A DNA stretch of 64,000 bases from Streptomyces katrae. Its GTDB lineage: Bacteria > Actinomycetota > Actinomycetes > Streptomycetales > Streptomycetaceae. Below, one piece after another: positions 52,875 to 61,871 of this stretch; positions within the stretch are counted from its first letter, which is position 1, and each line of letters opens with the position of its first letter. The translations under genes were made by a program, and so were the position numbers. The notes below the pieces were generated by a model. It was not told where the DNA came from, made no database searches, and saw nothing but the letters and a program-made list of their open reading frames with translations. The DNA lies in assembly GCF_002028425.1 (NCBI RefSeq), contig NZ_CP020042.1, positions 4,997,560 through 5,061,559 on the forward strand, in the 5' to 3' direction.

Positions 52875-53831
52875 ATGACGACGACGACCGCGACGTACTC
52901 CGGAACACCCGGACCCGCACGAGGTGCCGGCCACGGCACCGTGGTGAGCTTCCAGAACGTGACCAAGAGCTACGGCCAGGTCAGGGCCGTCGACGGCCTC
53001 ACCCTCGAACTCCACCCGGGCGAGACCGTCGCGCTCCTCGGCCCCAACGGCGCCGGCAAGTCCTCCACCCTCGACCTGCTCCTGGGCCTGCGCCCCGCCG
53101 ACTCCGGCACCGTCAGCCTCTTCGGCACCACCCCCCGCGAAGCCCTCGCGGCCGGCCGGGTCGGCGCCATGCTCCAGAGCGGCGGCCTGATGGAGGAGGT
53201 GACCGTGCGCGAGCTCGTCACCCTCGGCTGCGCCCTGCACCCCCGCCCCTACCCGGTGGACGAGGTGCTCTCCCGCGCCGGCATCGAGGAGATCGCAGGA
53301 CGCACGGTCAACAAGCTCTCCGGCGGCCAGGAGCAGCGCGTGCGCTTCGCGCTCGCCACCGCCGGCCACAACGACCTGATCATCCTGGACGAGCCCACCA
53401 CGGGCATGGACGTCACCTCCCGCCAGGCCTTCTGGGCCACCATGCGGGAGCAGGCCGCCCAGGGCCGCACGGTCCTGTTCGCCACCCACTACCTGGAGGA
53501 GGCGGACGCCATCGCCGACCGGGTACTGGTCCTCAACAAGGGCCGGCTGCTCGCCGACGGCACCGCCGCCGAGATCAAGGCCAAGGCCGGCGCCCGGAAG
53601 GTCGCCTTCGACCTCCACGGCGAGATCGACGAGCAGATCCTGCGCGCCCTGCCCGCCCTGACCTCCTTCGAGGTCAACGGCACCACCGTGCGCCTGCAGT
53701 CGCGCGACGCCGACGCCACCGTGCACGCGGTGTACGCGCTCGGCCTCTACCCCCGCAACCTGGAGGTCGCGGGCCTCGGCCTGGAGCAGGCCTTCATCGC
53801 CCTGACTGAGGCCGAGGAGGCCACCCGATGA
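52875..53831 (+). CDS. ABC-2 exporter ATPase (CcmA/DrrA type)
   Basis: 318 residues. Walker A GPNGAGKSS (about 57-65), signature LSGGQEQR, Walker B LIILDEPTTGMD, switch ATHYLEEAD. The C-terminal 90 residues are the accessory domain of the DrrA-like group. With the next gene it makes an ABC-2-type exporter for lipids, drugs or antimicrobial peptides. Its stop is overlapped by the permease start. The operon ends with a two-component system, a design often seen in envelope-stress or peptide-resistance modules. Confidence 0.93.
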   Translation: MTTTTATYSGTPGPARGAGHGTVVSFQNVTKSYGQVRAVDGLTLELHPGETVALLGPNGAGKSSTLDLLLGLRPADSGTVSLFGTTPREALAAGRVGAMLQSGGLMEEVTVRELVTLGCALHPRPYPVDEVLSRAGIEEIAGRTVNKLSGGQEQRVRFALATAGHNDLIILDEPTTGMDVTSRQAFWATMREQAAQGRTVLFATHYLEEADAIADRVLVLNKGRLLADGTAAEIKAKAGARKVAFDLHGEIDEQILRALPALTSFEVNGTTVRLQSRDADATVHAVYALGLYPRNLEVAGLGLEQAFIALTEAEEATR

Positions 53832-54592
53832 GCACGTCCCCGAACGCCGGCACCCTCCAGCTGGTCAAGCTGGAGATCACCCGCGCCCTGCGCAACAAGA
53901 AGTACCTGTTCTTCACCGTCCTCTACCCGGCCGCCCTCTTCCTGATGCTCGGCGGCACCCTGGACGGCACGACGAAGGTCTACGGCACCGAACTGACCAT
54001 GCCGGCCTTCTACATGGTCGCCATGGCCTCCTTCGGCGCCCTGACCGCGGTCCTGGTCGGCAACAGCGAGCGCATCGCCAAGGAGCGCGAGAAGGGCTGG
54101 GTGCGCCAGCTGCGGCTGACGGCCCTGCCCGGCCACGGCTACGTGCTCGCCAAGACCGCCAGCGCCGGCGTGCTCTCCCTGCCCTCCATCCTGGTCGTCT
54201 TCGCGGTCGCCGCGTTCGGCAAGGGCGTCCGGTTCGAGGCCTGGCAGTGGCTGGCCCTCACCGGCTCCATCTGGGCGGGCAGCCTGGTCTTCGCCGCGCT
54301 GGGCGTGGCCGTCGGCTACCTGGCCACCGCGGACAACGTCCGCCCGCTCACGATGCTGATCTACTTCGCCCTGGCGATCCTCGGCGGCCTGTGGATGCCC
54401 ACCGCGAACTTCCCGCAGTGGCTGAAGAACATCTGCGAGTGGCTGCCGACCCGCGCCTACACCGGGCTCGGCCAGGCCATCGAGCTGGGCGGCGCCCCGC
54501 ACGCCAAGGACGTGGCGATCCTCGCGGTGTACTTCGTACTGTTCACGGGTGCGGCCGCCTGGCTGTACCGCAAGGACTCACTGAAGGCGTAG
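53828..54592 (+). CDS. ABC-2 exporter permease
   Basis: 254 residues. After a short cytoplasmic start (LVKLEITRALRNKKYLFFTVLYPAALFLML) there are six hydrophobic segments, with the cytoplasmic loop SERIAKEREKGWVRQLRLTALP between the second and third, typical of ABC-2 permeases. It overlaps the ATPase gene by 4 bases and the kinase gene follows after 4 bases. Confidence 0.92.
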   Translation: MSTSPNAGTLQLVKLEITRALRNKKYLFFTVLYPAALFLMLGGTLDGTTKVYGTELTMPAFYMVAMASFGALTAVLVGNSERIAKEREKGWVRQLRLTALPGHGYVLAKTASAGVLSLPSILVVFAVAAFGKGVRFEAWQWLALTGSIWAGSLVFAALGVAVGYLATADNVRPLTMLIYFALAILGGLWMPTANFPQWLKNICEWLPTRAYTGLGQAIELGGAPHAKDVAILAVYFVLFTGAAAWLYRKDSLKA

Positions 54593-54596
54593 GAAC

Positions 54597-55754
54597 GTGG
54601 CGCTGACGCACGAGGCCGAGGGGAGCCGGATCGTCCGGGCCCCCGAGAGCACCGTCCACCGGGTGGTCAAGGGCCTCTGGATCCTCATCTGGCTCTTCTA
54701 CCTCAGTGCCCCCGTCACCGACCTGGTGCGCGGCGGGCACAGCGACGGCGCCCGGGTGCTCGGCGGGCTGGGCCTGCTGGGGTTCGTCGCCTGGTACCTC
54801 GTGCTGGTGTTCCGGCCGGACCAGCAGAAGCCGGTCCGGCCGGTCCTGCTGTCGCTGGCGGTGCTCACTGCCGAAGCCGCGGTCCTCTCGCTGGTGCTCG
54901 GCCGCGAGTGGCTCGTGCTCTTCGTCTACGTCTCCATCGCCTCCGGCGCCGCGCTCCCCGCGAAGGTCGCCCGCTTCACGGTGCCCGCCGCGACCGCCCT
55001 GCTGTCCGTGCTGGCCCTGTACGTGCCGGAGGGCGGCGACTACCTGTTCGGGCTGCTGATCCCGGCCCTGATGGGCGGGTTCGCGATGGTCGGGGTGCGC
55101 GAGATGATCCGGACCACCATCGAGCTGCGGCAGGCCCGCGCCACGGTGGCGCAGCTCGCGGCCAACGAGGAGCGCCTGCGGATGGCCCGCGACCTGCACG
55201 ACCTGCTGGGCCACTCGCTGTCGCTGATCACCCTCAAGAGCGAGCTCGCGGGCCGGATGCTGCCCGACCACCCCGACCGGGCCGCCCAGCAGGTGGCGGA
55301 CATCGAGAAGGTCTGCCGGCAGGCCCTGACCGACGTACGGGAGGCCGTGAGCGGCTACCGGCGGCCCACCCTGCCCGGCGAGCTCGCGGGCGCCCGGACG
55401 GCGCTGGCGGCGGCCGGGGTGAAGGCCGACCTGCCCGTGGACTTCACCGAGGAGGTGCCGGAGGAGCAGGAGAGCGCGCTGGCCTGGTCGCTGCGCGAGG
55501 CGGTGACCAACGTGGTCCGGCACAGCGGCGCCACGCTCTGCACGGTCACCCTGACGGCCCGCCAGACCCTCGCGGGCCCGGTGCTGGAGCTGTCGGTGAC
55601 CGACGACGGCGCGGGCGGCCCCGCCGTCCCCGGCAACGGCCTGACGGGCCTGACGGAGCGTCTGGAGGCGGTCGGCGGCACGCTGTGGGCGGGCCCGGCG
55701 GGCAAGACCGGCTTCCGGCTGCTGGCGCGGGTCCCCCTAGGATCCCGGTCATGA
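54597..55754 (+). CDS. Sensor histidine kinase, DesK/LiaS (NarL-partner) type
   Basis: 385 residues from a GTG. Five to six membrane segments fill the first 170 residues, with almost no extracellular loop, as in DesK-like intramembrane sensors. HisKA_3 box RMARDLHDLLGHSLSLI puts the phosphorylated residue at His201; the ATPase part has EAVTNVVRHSGA and DDGAGG followed by GNGLTGLTERLEAVGG. It probably senses membrane state or the exporter's substrate. Its stop overlaps the regulator start (ATGA). Confidence 0.93.
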   Translation: MALTHEAEGSRIVRAPESTVHRVVKGLWILIWLFYLSAPVTDLVRGGHSDGARVLGGLGLLGFVAWYLVLVFRPDQQKPVRPVLLSLAVLTAEAAVLSLVLGREWLVLFVYVSIASGAALPAKVARFTVPAATALLSVLALYVPEGGDYLFGLLIPALMGGFAMVGVREMIRTTIELRQARATVAQLAANEERLRMARDLHDLLGHSLSLITLKSELAGRMLPDHPDRAAQQVADIEKVCRQALTDVREAVSGYRRPTLPGELAGARTALAAAGVKADLPVDFTEEVPEEQESALAWSLREAVTNVVRHSGATLCTVTLTARQTLAGPVLELSVTDDGAGGPAVPGNGLTGLTERLEAVGGTLWAGPAGKTGFRLLARVPLGSRS

Positions 55755-56386
55755 CGGAAGCCCGCGAAGCCGCCCCGGCCCCCATCCGCATCCTCCTGGC
55801 GGAGGACCAGTCCATGGTCCGGGAAGCCCTCGCGGCCCTGCTGGGACTGGAGCCGGACATCGAGGTCCTGGCCCAGGTGGCACGGGGCGACGAGGTCGTG
55901 CCGGCCGCTCTGGCCCACGACGTCAACGTGGCGCTGCTGGACATCGAGATGCCGGGCATGACCGGCATCGAGGCGGCCAGGGCCCTGCGCCGGGCCCGCC
56001 CGGCCCTGAAGATCGTGATCGTGACCACCTTCGGCCGGCCCGGATACCTGCGCGGCGCGATGGAGGCGGGCGCCTCCGCGTTCCTGGTCAAGGACGCGCC
56101 CGCCGCGGAGCTCGCGGAGGCGGTGCGCAAGGTCCTCGCCGGCGAGCGCGTCATCGACCCCGGTCTCGCGGCGGCCGCCCTGGCGGAGGGCGCCAACCCG
56201 CTCACGGAGCGGGAACGGGACGTCCTGCGCGCGGCGGAGCACGGCGCGACCAACGCCGAACTGGCTGCGGCCCTCTCCCTGTCCCAGGGCACGGTCCGCA
56301 ACTACCTCTCGACCGCCATCCAGAAGCTGGCGGCCCGCAACCGGGCCGAAGCGGTCCGCGTCGCCCGGGAAAAGGGCTGGCTCTGA
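55751..56386 (+). CDS. NarL-family response regulator
   Basis: 211 residues. Receiver domain with ILLAEDQSMVREALAALL, phospho-acceptor Asp64 in LLDIEMPG, Thr in VTTFGRPG and Lys in FLVKDAP. The C-terminal LuxR helix-turn-helix reads LTERERDVLRAAEHGATNAELAAALSLSQGTVRNYLS. It should be phosphorylated by the adjacent kinase and may bind the palindrome at 52800 to control its own operon. Confidence 0.95.
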   Translation: MTEAREAAPAPIRILLAEDQSMVREALAALLGLEPDIEVLAQVARGDEVVPAALAHDVNVALLDIEMPGMTGIEAARALRRARPALKIVIVTTFGRPGYLRGAMEAGASAFLVKDAPAAELAEAVRKVLAGERVIDPGLAAAALAEGANPLTERERDVLRAAEHGATNAELAAALSLSQGTVRNYLSTAIQKLAARNRAEAVRVAREKGWL

Positions 56387-56413
56387 CCAGGCGTTCTTGA
56401 CCACACTACGGCG

Positions 56414-57661
56414 GTGTTCGGAAAACTGTGGATGGCGACCGCCGCGTCGAACCTGTCCGACGGGGTGAGCCTGGCCGCCGCGCCCCTGCTCGCGGCCACG
56501 ATCACCCGGGACCCGACCCTGATCGCCGGGATCACCGTCGCCCAGCGGGCCCCCTGGCTGGTCCTGGCCTTCGTCTCGGGGGCGCTCGCCGACCGCCTCG
56601 ACCGCCGGAAGGTGGCGCAGAGCGCGAACTGGATCCGCGCCGCCGCGTTCGCCGCCCTCACGGCGGCCGTCCTGACCGACGCCCTGTCCATGCCCCTGCT
56701 GTACGTGGTCTTCTTCGCGATCGGCACCGCCGAGACGCTCTACGACAGCGTCTCGGCGGCCTGGGTGCCGGTGCTGGTCGGCCCCGAGGAGCTGACCCGC
56801 GCCAACAGCCGGCTGCAGACCACCTTCGTGGTCTGCAACGAGTTCGCCGGCCCGCCGATCGGAGGCTTCCTCTTCGCGGCTGCGGCCTCCGCGCCGTTCG
56901 CCCTGGGAACGGCCGGATACCTGGCCGCCGTGGGCCTGCTCGCCCTCATCCCCTCGGCGGCGAGCCGGGCGCAGGGGGCGGACGGCGGACCGCTGACGGT
57001 CGCGGGCGTGCGCGAGGACATCGCCGTCGGCGCCCGCTGGTACTGGTCCTCGCCCGTGCTGCGCGCCCTGAGCCTGGTCGCGGCCGTCGGCAACGCCGCC
57101 ACCGCGGCGAGCTACGGCATGCTGGTCCTGCTCGCCCAGGACGAACTCGGCGTCTCCGACGAGGGCTACGGCGTGATGCTCGCCGCCGCCGCGATCGGCG
57201 CAGTCCTCGGCGGGATGGCGGCCGGCCGGGTCGGCGCGTGGTTGCGGCCCGGCACGCTGATCCTCGTGACCAGCCTGCTCTCGGCCGCCGCGACGGCCGG
57301 ACTGGGGCTGGCCGTCAGCCCGGCCGTGACCGTCGCCCTGATGGCCCTGGACGGCTTCGTGGTGCTGGTCGTGTCCGTCCACATGGTGACCCTGCGCCAG
57401 CAGATCGTCCCCAACGAGCTGATGGGCCGGGTCACCTCCGTCTACCGGGTCGTCGCCGTGGGCTCCTTCGCCGTCGGCGGCGTCGCGGGCGGCGCGGTGG
57501 CCGGGGCCTTCGGCGTTCCCGCCTCCTTCTACGCCGGCGGGGCGGCCATCGCCGTCGCCGCCCTCCTGGTGCTGCCGGTCCTGAGCAACGCCCGCCTGGC
57601 CGAGGTGAGGCGCCGCGCGGAGGCCGTCGCGGCCACGGCCGAACCCGCGTCCCTCAGTTGA
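56414..57661 (+). CDS. MFS transporter
   Basis: 415 residues from a GTG. About twelve hydrophobic segments; the motif-A-like loop SGALADRLDRRKVAQSANW lies between segments 2 and 3, and the sequence resembles the drug/macrolide efflux branch (MefA-like, DHA3). No strong ribosome site is seen before the GTG, so the start could be slightly different. It follows the response regulator by 27 bases and could be read through from that operon. Its 3' end overlaps the opposing SirB1-like gene by 8 bases. Confidence 0.88.
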   Translation: MFGKLWMATAASNLSDGVSLAAAPLLAATITRDPTLIAGITVAQRAPWLVLAFVSGALADRLDRRKVAQSANWIRAAAFAALTAAVLTDALSMPLLYVVFFAIGTAETLYDSVSAAWVPVLVGPEELTRANSRLQTTFVVCNEFAGPPIGGFLFAAAASAPFALGTAGYLAAVGLLALIPSAASRAQGADGGPLTVAGVREDIAVGARWYWSSPVLRALSLVAAVGNAATAASYGMLVLLAQDELGVSDEGYGVMLAAAAIGAVLGGMAAGRVGAWLRPGTLILVTSLLSAAATAGLGLAVSPAVTVALMALDGFVVLVVSVHMVTLRQQIVPNELMGRVTSVYRVVAVGSFAVGGVAGGAVAGAFGVPASFYAGGAAIAVAALLVLPVLSNARLAEVRRRAEAVAATAEPASLS

Positions 57662-58445
57662 GCAGGGCGCGGGCCGAGGCGGCCTCCGCGCGGATGCGGG
57701 TCGCCGCGTCCGGGTCCACCGCGTCCATGACCACCGCGTACGCGTCCATCTCGGCGGCGCCCGCCTGGAAGGAACCCCGCTCCACCAGCAGCCTGGCCCG
57801 CTCGTAGCGCAGGGCCGCCGGATGCGAGGGCAGCAGCAGGGACAGGTCCAGGGACCACAGCGCGACCGCCGAGTGCTCCGGACGGGCGGACGCCCACACC
57901 CGGATGTTGCCCAGCACGCGCAGCACGATGTCCAGCGTCCGCGCCGGCGTCCGCGGCCCCCGCGCCAGCTCCGCCGGTCCCGCGCCCAGCGAGGCCCCGC
58001 CCGCGAACGGGTCGACGACGACGCCCTCCTCCGGATCGCCGAAGCCCACGGTGAAGTGCCCGGGCAGCGCCAGCCCGTACACCGGCGCCCCCGCCCGCCG
58101 GGCCACCTCCAGCCAGACCACCGACAGCAGGATCGGCAGGCCGCGCCGGCGCCGCAGCACCTCGTGCAGCAGCGAGGACTCCAGCCGTTCGTAGTCCTTC
58201 GGGGTGCCGTGGAAGCCCATCCGGCCGCCCAGCAGGTCCGTCACCGCCGCCGCCCAGGCCTTCGCCCCGCGCAGCCCGTACGGCAGCATCCCCGCCAGCC
58301 GGTCCAGTTCCATCTGGGCCCAGTCCATGGCCCGTTCGTCCAGCTCCGGGTCGGCCTCCGCCGCCAGCAGCAGGCACAGCAGCGCCAGGTCCGGCCGCTC
58401 GGAGCGGGCCTCCGCCGCGAACAGCTCCCGTGTCGCCGCGCTCAT
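57654..58445 (-). CDS. SirB1/transglutaminase-like protein
   Basis: 263 residues from the ATG at 58445, which overlaps the stop of the upstream acetyltransferase gene (ATGA). The transglutaminase-like SirB1 block reads DYERLESSLLHEVLRRRRGLPILLSVVWLEVARRAGAPVYGLALPGHFTVGF, where His and the Asp of VVVDPFAGG would complete a catalytic-like site, but the Cys is replaced by Ser (LLSVVW), as in most SirB1 proteins. The C-terminal 80 residues are TPR-like helices. Function unknown. Confidence 0.85.
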   Translation of the reverse strand: MSAATRELFAAEARSERPDLALLCLLLAAEADPELDERAMDWAQMELDRLAGMLPYGLRGAKAWAAAVTDLLGGRMGFHGTPKDYERLESSLLHEVLRRRRGLPILLSVVWLEVARRAGAPVYGLALPGHFTVGFGDPEEGVVVDPFAGGASLGAGPAELARGPRTPARTLDIVLRVLGNIRVWASARPEHSAVALWSLDLSLLLPSHPAALRYERARLLVERGSFQAGAAEMDAYAVVMDAVDPDAATRIRAEAASARALLN

Positions 58446-59431
58446 GCCCCGGCCCCGGCGCGGAAGTGGTGGTAGGCGTGGTGGGTGGCGAAGCCCATCC
58501 CGTCGTACAGGGCCCGCGCCGCCGGGTTGTCGGTCTCCACCTGCAGCCAGGCCGCCGAGGCGCCCTCCTCCAGGGCCCGCCGGGCCAGCGCCGCCATCAC
58601 CGCCGTCGCCAGACCGCGCCGGCGGTGCTCCGGGCCGACCGTCACCGCGCCGAAGCCGGCCCAGCGGCCGTCGACCACGCACCGCCCGATCGCCCGGCCG
58701 CTGTCCAGGGAGGCGAACCACACCGACGGGCCCTCCACCAGCATCCGCCGGGCCAGTTCCGGGTCGCGGACCTTGCCGTAGCGGCCCAGCCACTCCTCGT
58801 CCGGCTCGCGGGTCAGCCGTATCCGGGACACGTCCGCGTCCTGGTCGGCCACCGGGGCCAGGCCGGCGGTCCGGACCTCCGCCGAGACCTCGTTGACCCA
58901 GCCGCGCCGCTCCAGCTCCGCGCAGAGCAGCTCCTGGGTGCCGGCCGAGCCGGTCGCGGCCTGCACGTAGGCCGGGAGCTCCCGCCGCGCGTACCAGTGC
59001 GTCACCCGCGCGAGTGCTTCGTCCAGGGGTATCCCGGGGTCGCCGAGGGCCAGCACCGAGTTGGCGCGGCGGGTGAAACCGCCGGCCGCCCGCAGCGTCC
59101 AGTCGCCCAGCGGCTCGCTCTCCAGCGGCTGCCAGGCCCGCGCCGTCACCCGCGCCAGCTCCTCGAAGGAGGCCGCGGGACCCCTGCGGCGGGCCGGCGC
59201 GGCGGGCACCACCTTGCCCGCGACCAGGGAGGATTCCGGGATGTGGACGGACACGCCGTCCTTGCGTGTGATCGTCAGCACACCCGCGGTCCAGGATGTG
59301 AGAACCCCGACCGCGTCGGTGAAGCCGCCGGAGCCGCCGACCCCTTCCTGCACCCGTCGTACAGAGACTCGTTTACCCACGTCAGCCGGGGTAATACGGA
59401 TCTCCAGCAGTCCACCGGCAGTGATTTCCAC
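58442..59431 (-). CDS. GNAT acetyltransferase with N-terminal barrel domain
   Basis: 329 residues from a GTG. The first 75 residues (LEIRITPADVGKRVSVRRV, GVLTSWTAGVLTITRKDGVSVHIP) look like a small beta-barrel, a known N-terminal unit in actinobacterial GNAT proteins. The acetyl-CoA motif is VGPEHRRRGLATAVMAALARRA (about 262-283), followed by VETDNPAARALYDGMGF. Coupled to the SirB1-like gene. Divergent from fdxA across 116 bases. Substrate unknown. Confidence 0.88.
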   Translation of the reverse strand: MEITAGGLLEIRITPADVGKRVSVRRVQEGVGGSGGFTDAVGVLTSWTAGVLTITRKDGVSVHIPESSLVAGKVVPAAPARRRGPAASFEELARVTARAWQPLESEPLGDWTLRAAGGFTRRANSVLALGDPGIPLDEALARVTHWYARRELPAYVQAATGSAGTQELLCAELERRGWVNEVSAEVRTAGLAPVADQDADVSRIRLTREPDEEWLGRYGKVRDPELARRMLVEGPSVWFASLDSGRAIGRCVVDGRWAGFGAVTVGPEHRRRGLATAVMAALARRALEEGASAAWLQVETDNPAARALYDGMGFATHHAYHHFRAGAGA

Positions 59432-59547
59432 AGCTCTGTCCGCCCCTCCTGTTCGGATCGTGCCCGGGAACGGAGATACTAGGTGCGGGCATCGACGACG
59501 CCGCGCTCCCGCGCGAATGGAAAGCCCTACCGAGGAGGAACGAGAGC

Positions 59548-59877
59548 GTGACCTACGTCATCGCGGAGCCTTGTGTCGACGTCAAGGACAAGGCATGCAT
59601 CGAAGAGTGCCCCGTCGACTGCATCTACGAGGGCCAGCGGTCCTTGTACATCCACCCGGACGAGTGCGTCGACTGCGGCGCGTGTGAGCCGGTCTGCCCG
59701 GTCGAGGCCATCTTCTACGAGGATGACACCCCGGAGGAGTGGAAGGACTACTACAAGGCGAACGTCGAGTTCTTCGACGAGCTCGGCTCGCCCGGTGGTG
59801 CCTCCAAGCTCGGTCTGATCGAGCGCGACCACCCCTTCATCGCCGCGCTGCCCGCCGGCATCAACGGCGAGCACTGA
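59548..59877 (+). CDS. fdxA: 7Fe ferredoxin
   Basis: 109 residues from a GTG with GAGGAGGA upstream. CVDVKDKACIEECPVDC and CVDCGACEPVCPVEA supply ligands for a [3Fe-4S] and a [4Fe-4S] cluster, typical of actinobacterial FdxA/FdxC (105-110 residues). An electron carrier in the cytoplasm. Followed by its own terminator, then dapC, the order I recall for mycobacteria (fdxC beside an aminotransferase). Confidence 0.96.
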   Translation: MTYVIAEPCVDVKDKACIEECPVDCIYEGQRSLYIHPDECVDCGACEPVCPVEAIFYEDDTPEEWKDYYKANVEFFDELGSPGGASKLGLIERDHPFIAALPAGINGEH

Positions 59878-59899
59878 CCGTTTCACGGCAGACGCGCCT

Positions 59900-59937
59900 C
59901 TCGGTCCCGTCCGGCACTGCTGCCGCACGGGACCGAG
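59900..59937 (+). terminator. fdxA terminator
   Basis: CTCGGTCCCGT at 59900-59910 pairs with ACGGGACCGAG at 59927-59937; an inner GGC/GCC adds to the stem, and CCGTTTTCC follows. Confidence 0.8.
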
Positions 59938-59982
59938 CCGTTTTCCCGTACCCCTCCCGCCCCTGAGAGAGAGCAGAGCACC

Positions 59983-61077
59983 GTGGCCGCAGTTTCCGAC
60001 CGTCTCCCCACGTTCCCCTGGGACAAGCTGGAGCCGTACAAGAAGACGGCGGCGGCCCACCAGGACGGCATCGTCGACCTCTCCGTCGGGACGCCCGTCG
60101 ACCCGGTGCCGCAGCTGATCCAGGACGCCCTGGTCGGCGCCGCCGACTCGCCGGGCTACCCGACGGTGTGGGGCACCCCGCAGCTGCGCGACGCGATCAC
60201 CGGCTGGCTGCGCGGCCGGCTCGGCGCGAGCGCCGCCGGACACCGCAACGTCCTGCCCGTGGTCGGCTCCAAGGAGCTCGTGGCCTGGCTGCCCACCCAG
60301 CTGGGCCTGGGCCCCGGCGACAAGGTGGCCTACCCCCGCCTCGCCTACCCCACGTACGAGGTCGGCGCGCGGCTGTGCGGCGCCGAGGCCGTGGTCTACG
60401 ACGACCCGACGGAACTGGACCCGGCCGGCCTGAAGCTGCTGTGGCTCAACTCCCCGTCCAACCCCACCGGAAAGGTCCTCGGCAAGGAGGAGCTGATCCG
60501 GATCGTCGCCTGGGCCCGCGAGCACGGCATCCTGGTCTTCAGCGACGAGTGCTACCTGGAACTCGGCTGGGAGGCCGAGCCGGTCTCCGTCCTGCACGAC
60601 GAGGTCTGCGGCGGCTCCTACGAGGGCCTGGTCGCCGTCCACTCCCTCTCCAAGCGCTCCAACCTGGCCGGCTACCGGGCCGCCTTCATCGCCGGCGACG
60701 AGGACGTCCTCGCCGAGCTGCTGGAGATCCGCAAGCACGGCGGCATGATGACCCCGGCCCCCGTCCAGGCCGCCGTCGTCGCCGCCCTCGGCGACGACGC
60801 GCACGTGACCGAGCAGCGCGGCCGCTACGCCGCCCGCCGCGAGGCGCTGCGCACCGCCCTGGAGGCGCACGGCTTCCGGGTCGAGCACAGCGAGGCCAGC
60901 CTCTACCTGTGGGTGACCCGCGACGAGCCCTGCTGGGACACCGTGGCCCACCTGGCCTCCCTGGGCATCCTGGTCGCGCCGGGCGACTTCTACGGCGAGG
61001 CCGGCGCGAACTTCGTGCGTGTCGCCTTCACCGCCACCGACGAGCGGGTCGAGGCCGCGGTCAAGCGCCTGGGCTGA
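59983..61077 (+). CDS. dapC: N-succinyldiaminopimelate aminotransferase
   Basis: 364 residues from a GTG; GAGAGAGAG upstream. Fold-type I PLP enzyme: substrate arm VDLSVGTPVDPVP, NSPSNPTGKVL, SDECYLELGW, PLP lysine in SLSKRSNLAGYR (about 220-231), and Arg in ANFVRVAFTATDER. It transaminates N-succinyl-2-amino-6-oxopimelate in lysine and diaminopimelate synthesis. dapE, the next enzyme of the branch, lies 2 kb downstream, which supports the call. Confidence 0.92.
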   Translation: MAAVSDRLPTFPWDKLEPYKKTAAAHQDGIVDLSVGTPVDPVPQLIQDALVGAADSPGYPTVWGTPQLRDAITGWLRGRLGASAAGHRNVLPVVGSKELVAWLPTQLGLGPGDKVAYPRLAYPTYEVGARLCGAEAVVYDDPTELDPAGLKLLWLNSPSNPTGKVLGKEELIRIVAWAREHGILVFSDECYLELGWEAEPVSVLHDEVCGGSYEGLVAVHSLSKRSNLAGYRAAFIAGDEDVLAELLEIRKHGGMMTPAPVQAAVVAALGDDAHVTEQRGRYAARREALRTALEAHGFRVEHSEASLYLWVTRDEPCWDTVAHLASLGILVAPGDFYGEAGANFVRVAFTATDERVEAAVKRLG

Positions 61078-61102
61078 CCCCGCCGGACGGCCGCGGGACG
61101 CC

Positions 61103-61139
61103 CCGAGGGGCCGGGAGCTGCGCGCTCCCGGCCCCTCGG
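61103..61139 (+). terminator. dapC terminator
   Basis: Perfect 16-bp arms at 61103-61118 and 61124-61139, loop of 5. It can also stop transcripts of the convergent minus-strand gene ending at 61162. Confidence 0.85.
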
Positions 61140-61161
61140 CGTTGCGGCGTGTGCGGCGGGC

Positions 61162-61590
61162 TCAGCCGCCCAGCGGCAGACCGCCCAGCGGCAGCGCGCC
61201 GACCGGCAGGTCATGGCCCACCGGCAGGTCATGGCCCACCGGCAGGTCGTGGCCCACCGGCAGGTCGTGGCCCACCGGCAGCTGCGACACCGGCAGCTGC
61301 GAGACGGGCAGCCCGCCCAGCATCTGGCCCGCGCTGCCCGCCACGTCCGAGGCAGGGGCGGCGGCCGGGACGGCCTTGGTGGCGGTGCCCGCGACCTCGG
61401 TGGCCGCTCCGGTGGCCGCCCCGGTCGCGGCGGAGGCGTCGGCGGTGTCGGGGGCGGCGAGCGAGCCCAGCTGCGGCACGGACTCCAGGCCCGCGGCGCT
61501 GGCCGCGCCGGCCGCACCGACCACCGGGGCGGTGCCGGCGGCGAGGAGAAGCGCGGCGCGGGCGATCCGGCGGGTCAGGGGGAGGGACAT
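61162..61590 (-). CDS. Secreted repeat protein (PVGHDL repeats)
   Basis: 142 residues. A signal peptide ends near AGAASA (about residue 32). The mature part is Ala/Thr-rich, then carries LPVSQ twice and PVGHDL four times in a row, ending LPLGGLPLGG. No Cys, no catalytic motif. The 18-base DNA repeat behind PVGHDL can expand or shrink. Small secreted proteins of this type may be wall- or surface-associated; function unknown. The intergenic region 61591-61871 has no gene. Confidence 0.75.
   Translation of the reverse strand: MSLPLTRRIARAALLLAAGTAPVVGAAGAASAAGLESVPQLGSLAAPDTADASAATGAATGAATEVAGTATKAVPAAAPASDVAGSAGQMLGGLPVSQLPVSQLPVGHDLPVGHDLPVGHDLPVGHDLPVGALPLGGLPLGG
61201..61272. repeat. Four tandem copies of an 18-bp unit
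   Basis: Units at 61201, 61219, 61237 and 61255, nearly identical (A/G difference in the middle; first base of the first unit differs). They encode the PVGHDL repeats, and two shorter related units follow. Confidence 0.85.
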
Positions 61591-61815
61591 GATGCTCCTA
61601 AGCGGTAGCGGCTGAGTACGCCGTGTACAACCGCTGCCGGGGTGCGCCGAGTTGCGGACCGGCCGGGTAAAGGATCAGTAACGCATCGTTTAATCGGCTT
61701 CCGTGACAAGCCCATCGGACCGGCGCCCACCAGGGCTTCTGCCGTCAACACGCCCGGGGGCGAGGAGTGCGCGGCCACCCCCTCCCGGGGGACGCCCCGC
61801 ACGCGCGAACGATCA

Positions 61816-61833
61816 CGTCCCGTCGGCGGGACG
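61816..61833 (-). terminator. Small terminator after the SLT-like gene
   Basis: CGTCCCG (61816-61822) and CGGGACG (61827-61833), loop TCGG, about 40 bases beyond the minus-strand stop at 61872. Confidence 0.55.
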
Positions 61834-61871
61834 GCTCCCGTGCCGCCCTGGCGCCGGGCCCGTCGGCGGCC

